DNA from: Emergomyces orientalis
Lineage: Eukaryota; Ascomycota; Eurotiomycetes; Onygenales; Ajellomycetaceae
Length of the DNA: 64,000 nucleotides
NCBI GenBank assembly: GCA_002110485.1
Contig: MOWL01000048.1
Location: 310,001 to 374,000, forward strand
Direction of reading: 5' to 3'
Position 1 is the stretch's first letter. Every line of letters begins with the position of its first letter. Below, piece by piece: positions 20,358-31,283 of the stretch. The position numbers were made by a program, and so were the translations under genes. The notes beneath the pieces were generated by a model. That model was not told the DNA's origin and ran no database searches. It saw nothing but the letters and a program-made list of their open reading frames with translations.

Positions 20358-21635
20358 AAAAAAACTTTAATATGGTTTAATTTTCTGTCTTGTATTTTTT
20401 TTGAACTAAACTTTCGCGCGTGCGCAACTTACAACCTGTACTATAGCCTCTTCTTTTTCCATGACCCTCCCCATACTTTCTTCTCTTCTTTTCTTTTCTT
20501 TACACTGGCTGTTTTTTCTTGCTTGCTCCCCTACTCCAGTATTTTACGTCTGGTGTCTGTGGGTTCCAGAATTTCTTTTATTTTTCTTCCTTTTTGTTCA
20601 CTTGTTCTATTACGAAATGTACCTGTCCCACTGGCCAAAACTCTCTCTCATATGTCATGTGTCTTTTTTGTGCAATGGTCAGGATTACACAGGAATGAGA
20701 AAGGTGGGAAAAATGGCATGGTATAGCCTACCTGCTCGCATTTCGATTACATTACCATTGACTCATGCTTTTGCTTTTCTTCTTCGTCCTTTTGCCCCTT
20801 TACTTTCCCTTTACTTTCCATGTCCTCTTTTTCCCCATCTTTGAATCCTAACCTTTTTTATACAACCTTTTTGTTTTTTTTTTTTTTTTTTTTTGCGAAT
20901 TTCAGACAATTTTCGCTAGTTTGCGGATGTGATATGGGGGTACATGTAACACCTTATTCAAGGCTTCTTTCTCCTCTTTCTTTTTCTCTCTCTTTTCTTT
21001 TCTTTTCCCTTTGCTTTCCTTTCAAATTAAAGGCGTTGTGTCTGCATGTTCGTTGGTTTACGCTTCCAGGTATAGGAGTCAGTGGAAGGTCTGTGTTGTC
21101 GCTGTTTCCGTACTTGGCCTTTTTGCTTTTGTTTAAGAGTTTGTTTGTTTGATGAATGGATGGTTACCTATCTACTAGTTTCTGACTTATTTGGCCTACT
21201 GTACCTTAAAATGCTTTTTTTTCTTCTCCTTTATTTACTTCTTCCATTTTTATTTTTTTTTTACTCTTCTTGCTTTGGTATTTTCTGACAAGCTGAACTG
21301 ATTTGTATTCAGCTTAGATGTGTTGGGTTTTGGCCCCGAGGTCAGGGTAGATTTCCTTCTTTCTTCATGTTGGGAGAAACCATTTTATATAAACAAGGTT
21401 ATATATGCTACTAGTTATTTAGGATGAATCCGCTTCTATAATAATTCAAAATTAAAAGAAGAAAGAAAAAGACAGATCTAATAATCCCCTTTCGCAAAAT
21501 AATCCGAAGGGGAGAATTCCAGGATATCAAACAGAAAATAGAGGTATAATCTATCCGGACGATACCTTTCCCCAACCACCGACCTACAGGCTAAAACCCA
21601 CCTCGCCAAAGTATCCATTTACTTAAAAACACACT
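20358..21635. other. Convergent intergenic region, BRE1 / UREF
   Basis: The region is 1.28 kb, very T-rich on the plus strand, with a run of about 20 T near 20876-20894. Frames here (such as 20461-20844) code almost only for Phe/Leu/Ser and are products of the base composition. No gene is supported. Confidence 0.65.
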
Positions 21636-22769
21636 TCACGAATTAAATATCCGACTATACAGCAACTCATGCCTCCCCACCCACAAATCCACCGTCGGCA
21701 CAACCTGTCCCGCCTCCTCCGGTGCCACAGTCCACTGCGTCCGTATCCGCCACTCAATTACCTCCCGCAGCCACCGGCTGGCCAACACTGCCTGTGCCTG
21801 GTAAGGCCCCATCACGGACGCGCGCACGGCGGCGCTCAACACAGCTTTTGCGTGGTTAAGCATGTAAACGTACGCGGTAAAGGTTATGTCGATGTCCATG
21901 GCGGCGCAGACGACGGCCCAGAGTGGGGGTAAGTGGCCGTTTAGATGGTTGTTGGGGTTGGAGGAAGAGGAATTGGAGTAGGTGGTTTTAAGGGTATTAG
22001 AGAAGCTTGATAGTGCGGTTATGGCGGCCTGGGAAGCGGTGGGTGGGTTTGCGCAGTCGCCGTTGGTGGATGTGTTTGTGGTTGTGGTTATGCCGGGGTT
22101 TGCATGTGAATGTGTATGTGTATATGCATCTCTAAAGGCTCGCTCCCAGACGCCTAGCAGCGCTAGGCCCTGGGCTATGCTTGCGCGCCGCGTGACGGTG
22201 CATGGAGTTGATGCGTCGAGGTCGTTGTCTAGTGTTTCGAGTTGGTCTGGGTGTCTGTGGGCAGCCAGGACGTAAGGGAGGGTTGTGCTTGCTAGGGACG
22301 CGAGGGAGAAAGAGAGGAAGAGGTGGAAGGACGCTGTTGTACTTGCGCGAGGTTGCGATTGTGATTGCGGTTGTGATTGTAGTTGTTTATTATGTGCGAG
22401 GTAGGATTCTAAGCCGCTGGAGTAGGCGAAGGAGCCGAGCGGGAGGGCGGAGTCGGAGAGGAGGAGGAGGGCGTGCGGGATTGCGAGGGGGGTGGGTTCT
22501 ATATCAGAGAAGTATACATTAGCTGTGGGAGGTTTTCTATTTTTTATATATATTTTTTTTGCTTCAACTAAAGCGTGTCTTCTTATATATAGAGCCATTG
22601 GACTGCTTGTTCTAATATAACTACCTGGAGGGGTTAAGTATTGCGCTGGGGATGGAGCGCTATTGGCGCTGTTAAGTCGCTGTTTGGCATCTTTCAGTCT
22701 GCACTCAAGGTCATCTATCTCTTCTTGTATGCTTAGTGCATTGGATTTAGGGCCATTGAGGCGTTGCAT
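21636..22769 (-). CDS. Urease accessory protein UreF
   Basis: UreF, with UreD and UreG, loads nickel into apo-urease. Core motifs are SDSALPLGSFAYSSGLESYL and, near the end, AVVCAAMDIDITFTAYVYML. The frame is open from 22769 to 21636 (377 residues). However, it contains a well-formed in-frame intron, 22624-22499 (126 nt, GTAGTT donor, GCTAATG branch, TGATATAG acceptor). Splicing gives exons 22769-22625 and 22498-21636 and 335 residues, and joins the coiled N-terminus (EEIDDLECRLKDAKQRL) directly to EPTPLAIPHALLLLSDSAL. I favour the spliced form because the removed segment is AT-rich and Tyr/Ile/Lys-rich. Residues around His/Ser/Asn repeats form a low-complexity insertion in the middle. It is divergent from COQ8. 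Confidence 0.92.
   Translation of the reverse strand: MQRLNGPKSNALSIQEEIDDLECRLKDAKQRLNSANSAPSPAQYLTPPGSYIRTSSPMALYIRRHALVEAKKIYIKNRKPPTANVYFSDIEPTPLAIPHALLLLSDSALPLGSFAYSSGLESYLAHNKQLQSQPQSQSQPRASTTASFHLFLSFSLASLASTTLPYVLAAHRHPDQLETLDNDLDASTPCTVTRRASIAQGLALLGVWERAFRDAYTHTHSHANPGITTTTNTSTNGDCANPPTASQAAITALSSFSNTLKTTYSNSSSSNPNNHLNGHLPPLWAVVCAAMDIDITFTAYVYMLNHAKAVLSAAVRASVMGPYQAQAVLASRWLREVIEWRIRTQWTVAPEEAGQVVPTVDLWVGRHELLYSRIFNS
22499..22624 (-). other. In-frame, stop-free intron of UREF (possible exitron)
   Basis: The stretch has GT-AG ends, is 126 nt (a multiple of three) and has no stop in the coding frame, so both spliced and retained forms would give full-length UreF. A TATATATA tract lies inside. 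Confidence 0.6.
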
Positions 22770-23052
22770 TGCTTGTTAATCCGCCCACGCACTTATATAG
22801 CGTCGAGGTGGTTTGGAGCTGAGGTCGTTGGTACGTTTTGTCTAATCTGATCTATAGCTTCATACCTAGGTATTTATTTACTGCCGTCTCACACCGCTAT
22901 TGGAAATATTTCAGTGACAGCCATCAAAGTCATCATCCACCAGCCAAGCGCTCCCCGACGCATGAATTTGGGCCGATATAGCTATTTCTTTAACGGCTAA
23001 AATGCACTCGTTACGGTAACCTCTTTTTTATTCTCCTTTTATACGCATTGCT

Positions 23053-25442
23053 ATGTCGGGGCGGCGTCTACTTGACGCCGTCATTTTCTTCAATGCTTCC
23101 CGCAGGGTTGCAGGGAGGCATATTGCCCTCCAAAGACGGCAGCTAGATCTACATATTCGCACATCTTCCTTAACAAAGGAAGTCAAAGCACAACTTGATC
23201 GCATTTCCCTTGGGCTCCAAGCGGCTTCGGAACTAGCACGCAAATTCGATGAGTCTCCGCAGCAGCAACCAGCAGAACAAGTTTCGAGGTCGCTTTTTCG
23301 TGGTAGTGGCGGGAGTCAACATGAACAGAGCAACGTGGAGGCTGCGGCGGAGAAGGGAGCGAAGGGAAGTGTTAAAAAGACAGATATAAATCAAGGAATT
23401 GGGATTGCATCTGGAGAACAATCGCCTCAAGAGCAGCTGAACACGAGGAATGAACCAGAGCGATCAGCCAGGGATACCTTAAATGTTATGCCAGAGGCGC
23501 CACAACGGCCCGTTGAGTCAAAACAAACATATCCGCTTCCTGAATCCACTACAGATGCGGTTGTTGGCGACTCAACGACGGCATCCTCTAGCGATGAACC
23601 CTCTGAGGCTATCGTGCAACAACTATTCCGAAGCCCAAGGGTTGCGAACACACTGACGAAAGGCGGCAGATATGGTGTAAAACAGCATAATATAGAGCCT
23701 AGTCAAACTGATAGATCGTCTATTCCAAACTCTTCATCAAAATCATATAGATTAAATACGCCGCTTACTCAATCTGATATGTCGCCAGGAGCATCCGAAC
23801 ACCCCACAGCTCCTGCAGCCAAACCAGAGGATATGAGCGCACTAGGAACAGAACTTGCCAATGATGCTGACATTCCCCAGGTCTGTTTACGTCATATCTG
23901 ATTTTCTTTTTCTTCATACTGACACGGTGCCGCAGGTGGAGCCTCAAGATATCGTTGGAACACCAGCAACCCCTGTATACAAAATGGTGGAATCGCGGGT
24001 CCCTTCAACCCGTTTAGGCAGGCTATGGGAATACGGGGGACTAGCTACCTCAATGGCCTTTGGTATCGTTGGGCAAAGCATTCGTCGGGCAACCGTTGGG
24101 GGTGACTCTAGCAACGGTTCCTTGGTGTTCAGCCCGGAGAATGTCGAACGACTGGTCGCAAAGTTGTCGAAGATGAGGGGTGCTGCCCTCAAATTAGGGC
24201 AATTGATGAGTTTCCAAGGTTAGCACTTTGATCGAAATACATATAGCCTATTAGGAGTATAGCCTAATACTCCTTCCAGATGCAAAAATGCTCCCGCCGG
24301 CTATTCACGAAGTGCTTCAGCGGGTCCAAGATAAAGCAAATTATATGCCGGCGAAACAAAGAGATCGAGTCCTTGTGCACAACCTAGGCGATAATTGGCG
24401 GGATTTATTTGACTCCTTTGACGAGCTTCCTATGGCTGCCGCTTCGATAGGACAAGTGCACAAAGCAGTGTTGAAAGAGACGGGTAAAGCCGTTGCCGTC
24501 AAAATCCAATACCCTGGGGTTGCAAACTCCATCGACTCCGACCTTAACAATCTCTCCATTCTCCTTACAGCCTCACGCCTACTACCCAAGGGCCTTTTCC
24601 TTGACAAAACCATCGCCAATGCCCGCACTGAATTAGCATGGGAGTGTGACTACATCCGAGAAGCCGAGTGCGGCCAACGATTCCGAACCCTACTCCAAGA
24701 CGAAACGAAAACCTTCATGATTCCTGACATCATCCACTCCGCCTCCGGCAAACAAGTACTTACCATGGAATACTTAGAAGGCATTCCCGTCACCCGTGTG
24801 CAAAATTTCACCCAAACCCAACGCGATTGGATCGGCACCCAAATCCTCCGCCTCTCCCTACGAGAAATCTGCGAATTCCGCTTCATGCAGACAGACCCCA
24901 ATTGGACCAACTTCCTCTACAACGCATCTACCAACAAACTAGAGCTCCTCGACTTTGGTGCTTCACGCGACTACCCAGCTTCCTTCATCTCTACCTACCT
25001 CCGCGTCCTCCAGGCTGCTTCTCGGAACGACCGCGAAACCTGCCGCGACCTCTCCATCAAACTGGGTTACCTGACCGGTTTCGAATCGCCCGCTATGGTT
25101 AACGCGCATATCACCTCAATCCTCACATTGTCAGAACCCTTCATGCCCTCGTCCCCTGATGTCTATGACTTTAGTGACCAGACTATCACGGACCGGGTGC
25201 GCGAGATGATTCCGCTAATGCTCCGTGAGCGGCTAGCACCACCGCCGGAAGAAACGTATAGCTTGCATCGGAAGCTTTCTGGGGCGTTCTTGTTGTGTGC
25301 GAGATTGGGTAGTCGGGTGCGGTGTAAAGAGTTGTTTGAGAATGCGTTGGAGAAGGTGGAATGGGTTGATGGGGATGAGGGGTTCGTGGGCGATGATGAG
25401 AGACTAGTTGACGGCTTGAAGTGGAGAAGGGTGGCTGCATAG
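23053..25442 (+). CDS. COQ8: Mitochondrial ABC1/COQ8 atypical kinase-like protein
   Basis: Coq8 is an atypical kinase/ATPase on the matrix face of the inner membrane that supports ubiquinone synthesis. Exons are 23053-23880, 23936-24218 and 24280-25442 (757 residues). A basic presequence (MSGRRLLDAVIFF, then Arg-rich) leads into a long disordered Gln/Ser/Pro region. The catalytic part starts near residue 277. It shows the family-specific KxGQ motif (ALKLGQLMSFQ, about residue 360), the Ala-rich loop AAASIGQVHKAV, the Lys of VAVKIQYPG, ECDYIREAE, TDPNWTNFLYN and the metal-binding LDFGASRDY (about residue 593). The N-terminal extension of roughly 270 residues is at the long end for the family. 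Other ABC1 paralogues exist in fungi. The KxGQ context and the SSLTKEVKAQLDRI head favour Coq8. Confidence 0.92.
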
Positions 25443-25960
25443 GGAATGCATTTTTAGGTTAATATTTGCACATATTGTATGATATAATTGGGAGGTGGGT
25501 ATTTGGTTGGCCGTATCTCCTGTATGAATAGCAAGTTTCTTCTCCAAGCTTCTCTTTGATTTGGATCGATTGGCATCCTGGTTGATGGCTTAAGGCCGCA
25601 AACGGGGACTAACACACTGAGCCTCCATATGCACGGCGATACGAGGATATGACACCCATAGAAAAGGAGACAAAGAAAAGGGGCGACAGGAACATATTTA
25701 CTTCCCAATGCGGAGAAATTTCCGGACGAGATCATGCTGGCTTTGCCGCTTCTTTAACCCCCAAAGAAACTGATCTCCATCGAGAATTTCTTTCAGCGCG
25801 CTCGACTATATCTACCAAGCGAAGGCAGAGTTGTCGAATGCCTCATGTCGAGGCAAAATCATCAGAGATCGAGTCAGCAATCCAGCAAGCTACCTACCCC
25901 AGGTGGCTCATTCACCAAGCACCTGAAGCTTAAAACCTGCCTTAGCCTCCCCTTTCAACT
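25443..25960. other. Intergenic region upstream of DUF6604-type gene
   Basis: A 518-bp spacer. A 94-codon frame at 25649-25933 has no recognisable feature and is probably leader sequence. Confidence 0.5.
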
Positions 25961-28504
25961 ATGCTGTCCGATCTCAATGCCAGCAATTATCTGCAATACA
26001 AAGCAAATACCGATGCTGTAGCTTCCTGGCTAGCAACAACGGCTGGGGAACGCGGCTATCGGATGGACATGCAAACGGCAAACCCTGAATCCCAGGAACA
26101 AGAGCAACAGCAACAATTCAAACGGCTCAAGGCCAAGGCAAGAAAGCAGGCTCGCGAGGCAGAGGCAGAGAGAAAAGCAGAGGCGGCAAGCAAACCTAGC
26201 CCCAAGCTTCCTACGGGTACACTTCCAGTAAAAGAATTTGCCCGTTTAGCAGAATATGTCGCTGCTGCCACCGATCCTCCCATTGTCGTTCCAGCGAGCT
26301 TCGTGATAGCTCTTGACCGCGCCATTACCACTCGACGTGAACTTAGCACGGAACTTTCTTCTCGCATTCCCAGGGACGAAGAATCTAGAGCATCTGATGA
26401 CAGGCACGTTCATTTTATTGGGGTACTAGAACATGTCCGGGAAGTCTTGCGGCCGCGGTTCGCGAAGAATCAAGTAAAATACCCAGTGGGCAAAATAGCT
26501 AGAAAATCAGGTCAAAAACACAACATCCAAATAATAAGCAACCTAGCAAACAAATTTGAGAGTCTCGAGCTTCAGGAGCCATCTAAAAAGTTTATCGACG
26601 CTCCCAATGTTATTCCTACCGCCTCCACTTCGAAAGTTAAGGAGGAAGTTAACCGCGAGGAAAGGAATCCGCCAGACACGGATGAAGCTTCTTTTAAATT
26701 TAAGCTTTTACTCCAAGACTATGGTTGGCTCTGAATGTTCCTCATACAGACCTGAACTCAATATAGAGACGAAGCGTTCAAATTGGAGTGCGTTTCTCTG
26801 GTGACCAACACGGCGATTGATATCGCGAGGCGAATGAGCGAAGATGTTGAACTGCTGTTTGAGGAACACATCGGAACCAAGACAATCCTCACTGCCATTT
26901 GTCACGCTATCTGTGAACAGTCCGGCCATGATCCAATGTTCCGCGAACAACCAGGTGACAGTATAAACTTCCAGCGATACGACGCCCTCGAGGAAACGCT
27001 GTTCCCCGCGTACATATTGTTGGACGAATGGCGTAACGCTGCCCTCCCAGCTGATGGCCTCCCAGAAGCCTATCCCAACGACCCCGGCACCTATGATCCA
27101 AATAGCGATCGATCTAAGAAGAGCGGGCGTGACAAGTTCCAAGAAGACCGCTGTCTGCTTCGGGAGATAATATCAGAATTTCTCGTACTACGTCATATAA
27201 GCCCTGCCCAGCCATTTGAAGACGAATTCACACGGGGACTGAGGTTGATGTTCGACACCGGAGTAATGCCTATGTGGCTTGTTTTTGCAGCTCAAGTCTT
27301 TTTGGACATTCATCACGTCCTTCGAGCCAAAGCCAAAAATGGATTCACCGACCTCTTCATATATGCTGGGACGCTTGTGATTTCCATTAAGGAGCATTTC
27401 AAATTTCGTTCCTCAATCCCTCGTATGAAATGGCTAGAGCCAAATGACATCAACTTCCGAAACCTACTGCAATGTATCAAAAAATGGGTGCGTTTGGATG
27501 CTATAGGAGCAGCGAAAACCCTAGCCTGTCGAGTTCCCGAAGAGTCGTTCAAACTGATGAGGTGCCACCCTCTCCTCTGCGGTATTTTGAGTTTCATCAT
27601 CAAGACTCACTACCTAGAGCTCTGTTACTCCCTTGAGTCTGCAAGCAGTTATATCCTGGCTTCCGCGCAATTGTACAATGCGATCTGCAAACAACGTGTT
27701 GGTAAACACATATGGCAAGATATGGATTTTACTATGACCATCCATGAAGAAATGTTTGTTGGTGAACGGCCGAGTACGCCGCAGGACTACATCACTAGGT
27801 TTAATCTCAACCTGGGTCTTTCCATCACATCTCTCGCGCGGAACCCACGAGACCTAGGTGGACTAGTTGGAGAATCAAAATATAGCAACAAACGCAGGGC
27901 AATGCAACCCCAGGTTACCGTTTCGAGGCTATGCCTGGACCGATATCGGAAGGGCGCTCAACAGATGAGGTTTACAGAAGAAGATCTCGAAAGGATCATC
28001 ACCCAGACAAAGCGGGGGAACGATGACGAGAAAAATGACGGTACCAACCTGGTGGTGTTATCATATTCCAACGAATTTGCCCCCAAAAACAGTAAAAAGC
28101 GGCGACCGGACCGTCCACCTTTCATCGAACTTCTGGAGAAACTTCGGTACGCAGTCCACGGCGAAACCAGGGACCTCACATTCGATATTTTGATTCTGCA
28201 TGACCTTTGCTGGAAGATACTTCGCAGGGTACGCGAAGCGTGTACCCCGCTCTTATTGGAGCTTATAGGTCCGGAGTTTATCCCAAGGGAGCAAGACCTT
28301 TCACTTATTTTAGGGTGTATATTCATGGCAGGCAGAATAGCAACGAGGTCGGGTATCGGCTCTTTGGAGAACGAACTGCTGAGATCCGCTGCGAGGGCGG
28401 TTGACGAGATGGTACGGAAAAGGGGTTCGTTAGGAATCAAAGCTCTGGACAGATATGGGTATGGTATTTCTGCGGCATTTTCGAGCAAAGCAGAGCTGTC
28501 ATAG
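25961..28504 (+). CDS. DUF6604-type fungal protein of unknown function
   Basis: Exons 25961-26723 and 26769-28504 (832 residues), joined by a 45-nt intron (GTTGGC to AGAG) so that LLLQDY continues as DEAFKLE. The N-terminus (LQYKANTDAVASWLATTA, then Lys/Arg/Glu-rich KARKQAREAEAERK and LPVKEFARLAEYVAA with VPASFVIALDRAI) matches the DUF6604 pattern as I remember it, a lineage-expanded family of Pezizomycotina. The second exon encodes a large mostly helical region without catalytic motifs I can name. Copy number in such families varies widely between species, and an accessory role such as self/non-self or stress response has been suggested for relatives. Nothing in the sequence settles this. 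The 45-nt intron is near the minimum for fungi. Confidence 0.75.
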
Positions 28505-29762
28505 TAGAGGTCTATGAGAAGTTCATTATCTCCTTGGGACACCTGTGGTCCCTTCCAAAGAAGCCTATATTCGCCCGATTCCGCCTATAGTGTCTGAGAG
28601 AGTGACTTGACCAAAAGATGTGTGCCATTGTAGCGACAGTCAAAAACCGACAGTCCGTGGCTGATGTATGAACATTAGATTTTTGGAGCTGAATCAAAGG
28701 ATAGAGGTTTCTTTTATTATTTATTATTTTCTATTTGCAACCACCTCTAGAGTAAACTCTTTACATACTTGCACTTCTCGAGGTTCGTAAATGATCTATG
28801 TACTCTCAATTTTGCTTAATACCAACGCATTTTCGAATGCAAGTTCTCTTCCCTCCGATTTCGTCTTCATCGACAATTTTAATCCCGTGGATGTTCCCCT
28901 CCTGCTCATATTCTACAGTGCCACTGGATATATTGTAATTATGTTTCTCGAAAATAGGGATTCAACCAGCAATGCAGTTCTATGGCTTTTATGCAACTAA
29001 ATCGATAGTAAGTGGGACTACATAAGGGCTGCGTAAGATATTGGTATCCTCACCCAGAGTGCTTATTATATTTTATTGCCTTTCAATTATTCCCCCCTCA
29101 AGCATGATCCATAATAACACGGACATTACTACGGAGTACACTACGTTCATATACTTTATTTCTCCACCAAAGGGTAAGCTCCGACACGCGCGCGGCGTTC
29201 CCCAATATTCCCGATATTTGCCCAATTTTCCTTGCATGCTCGGAGATTTCGGTTCCTTCGTCAGCTTCCATCCTGGACACTCCAGGGTCTGCAGTCATCA
29301 ACCATATCATGAATCATGGCAGATGGAAGATGGAAGCTATTTCAAGACCCTAATAATAGCCATGCAGCAATAAAAACGGAAAGCCTCATTTCGCGTGCTT
29401 GCATAACTTAATTGAACTAAGGCTAACTATAAGCTCCTCTTATGGGACTCGTTACCGCTTAAGAATACCCCGTACGGAGTTGTTAATTTCTTTCCTCTGA
29501 AATAGGCGCGAACAAGGAGCTCCGGAGGTTAAATTCAATAGTTTGGACGAAGCCGAGCTGAAGAGGGGAAACAAGCAGGCAAGCAGATTTGATGGGATAT
29601 TTTTAATTTAAATTATTATTGCGAATTAAATAAGACAGCATGAGCAGAAAGTCAAGGGTATAAAATAATGTAATACACACGCAATTGAGAAATAGGAAGA
29701 AACAAATAAATTCATTAATGCAAACAAAAAAAAAAAAAAAAAAAATTCATTCAGGCGGCGGC
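28505..29762. other. Convergent intergenic region
   Basis: The region is 1.26 kb and AT-rich, with TACGGAGTA at 29130-29138, a truncated TACGGAGT at 29473-29480, and a poly-A run near 29727-29745 beside the end of the minus-strand gene. No gene is supported. Confidence 0.55.
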
Positions 29763-30578
29763 TTATATCTGATCACCATCCTCAGCCTCATCTGAATCAT
29801 CACCTTCATCATCGTCCTCCTCCTCTAAAATCATTGTCGCGAACAGATCCTCCCTATCCCCCTCCCTCTTAATAGCCCGCCCACCCATACTCTCATTCCC
29901 ATTCTCATCTTCCCATTTCCCCTTCCCCTGTATCCTCATTTTCTCCGAGTCCCATACATTCGCCGGATACATAACCACCCGCTCTTTCTTAAATCCCGGT
30001 AAACGCCACGTACCCCGCATCCCCGTCCGTTCCTGATTCCCATTTTCAGCTATATGAGGCTCGTCCCACCCCCTCATAAGAGCCTTCAAACTATTGCTGC
30101 CAGACGCTGTGGTGCCATATTTCTTGCCCGCGAGACTTGGGTTTGTTAGAGAGCTACTGCCATGTTTAATTGTTATTTTGTTTTTGCTGTTGTACTCGTT
30201 GTGCTCGGTGTACGACTCGCTTTCAGCGTTGATACCAAGCAATTGATGCATATACCCAGAGAAGAAATGTAGAGAGATCCCCGCGGAAATGCCCAGGACG
30301 CCGGCAACGCTGAGGAAGACGTATAGCGGCTGGGAGATTTCGTATCAGCTGAATTCGGATATTAAAACCATCTAGGGTTGTAGGAATAAGAATGTATTCA
30401 CCTCGAATTTCAACAAGAACCGCCAGGGTAATAAGATGCAGATATGGAATATATAGAGTGCCACATGTACCCAGGGGGTGGCGAGGGCTCGTAGCACGGC
30501 TAGTAGGATATTGGCAGTGATGGTGATGGGGTAGATTGTATAGAAGGCTGTGGCTGTGAGAGCGGTTGCCCAGGACAT
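29763..30578 (-). CDS. Unnamed membrane protein with acidic C-terminus
   Basis: Exons 30578-30402 and 30329-29763 (247 residues), phase-0 join through a 72-nt intron. Two hydrophobic segments lie in exon 1 (about residues 5-30, and VHVALYIFHICILLPWRFLL near 37-56). A third starts exon 2 (YVFLSVAGVLGISAGISLHF, about 61-80). The rest is polar and ends in an acidic run (EEEDDDEGDDSDEAEDGDQI). The join is supported by hydrophobic content running across it. I have seen similar short three-segment proteins in Eurotiomycetes but know no function. It is divergent from the AMPK beta gene. Confidence 0.8.
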
Positions 30579-31059
30579 CTTTTTCTGTCTTGTCCTTTTT
30601 CCTTTTTTTCCCCCTTTTTTTTGGTTTTCTTATAAAATTATATCTATTAGGTGGTTTGTTATATGCATGTAGTTTGCAGTGCAACGTCGCCAAATTTGCC
30701 TGGGCTTTTAAGGGGATTGGATATTGCGGGGAAGAGCTGATCAGTTTAGCCCTGAACTTGGAGGATGAAGAAGTTGGACGGGGTTGGATTGCTATATCTA
30801 CTGCCCCATCCCCCGGGTGGTTGTACAGCGAGAGGGTGTGGTTTGGAAACAGACTGGGAGTGACATGGCATGTGTAATGGGACGAACGTAAATTGATATT
30901 CGTATCATCTATCCCAATACTATACTTATTACCGTCAAATATCATCGATCTATCTATCTATCTCTCTCACCAACTAAATTATGTTAGTTCCCTGACTTGG
31001 ATGAGCAAGAAATGACTTATCCCTGACTAATCCAGCTCCCTGGTCCGTGCACCGGCCCT

Positions 31060-31068
31060 AAACCCTAA
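31060..31068. promoter_or_regulatory. Telobox-like AAACCCTAA
   Basis: An exact AAACCCTAA, part of two adjacent CCCTAA units, 216 bp before the AMPK beta start. Telobox motifs act in promoters in plants and some fungi. A single instance may be chance. Confidence 0.35.
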
Positions 31069-31185
31069 CCAGCAGCAGCCGCATTTCCCGATTTGGAAGT
31101 CCGATCTGATAAGAAGCATCCTTTCATGCCCTACTTTTGATATACCTGTACATCAACCAGATATATTGATACATTGACACCCGTT

Positions 31186-31209
31186 GACAGACAGACAGAC
31201 AGACAGACA
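31186..31209. repeat. (GACA)6 microsatellite
   Basis: Six tandem GACA units in the leader of the AMPK beta gene. Confidence 0.9.
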
Positions 31210-31283
31210 CACCCTAGGCCAGCTATACCTCCCCTCTGATTATATGACAGATTGAAAGGAGTTATTATTAACGCGCCCAGCAA

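Larger units (their letters stand above)
30579..31283. promoter_or_regulatory. Divergent promoter, membrane protein / AMPK beta
   Basis: The 705-bp region holds a CTAT-type repeat near 30948-30967, an AAACCCTAA telobox-like motif at 31060-31068 and a GACA tetranucleotide repeat at 31186-31209. AMPK beta starts 75 bp after the GACA tract. Confidence 0.5.

Noticed and set aside
20461..21288. Frames rich in Phe, Leu and Ser after BRE1
   Set aside because: They follow T-rich composition, have no domain, and lie in 3' spacer between converging genes.
31053..31068. CCCTAA units read as a telomere or subtelomere
   Set aside because: There are only two units, in a promoter between housekeeping genes; a telobox-like motif or chance is more likely.
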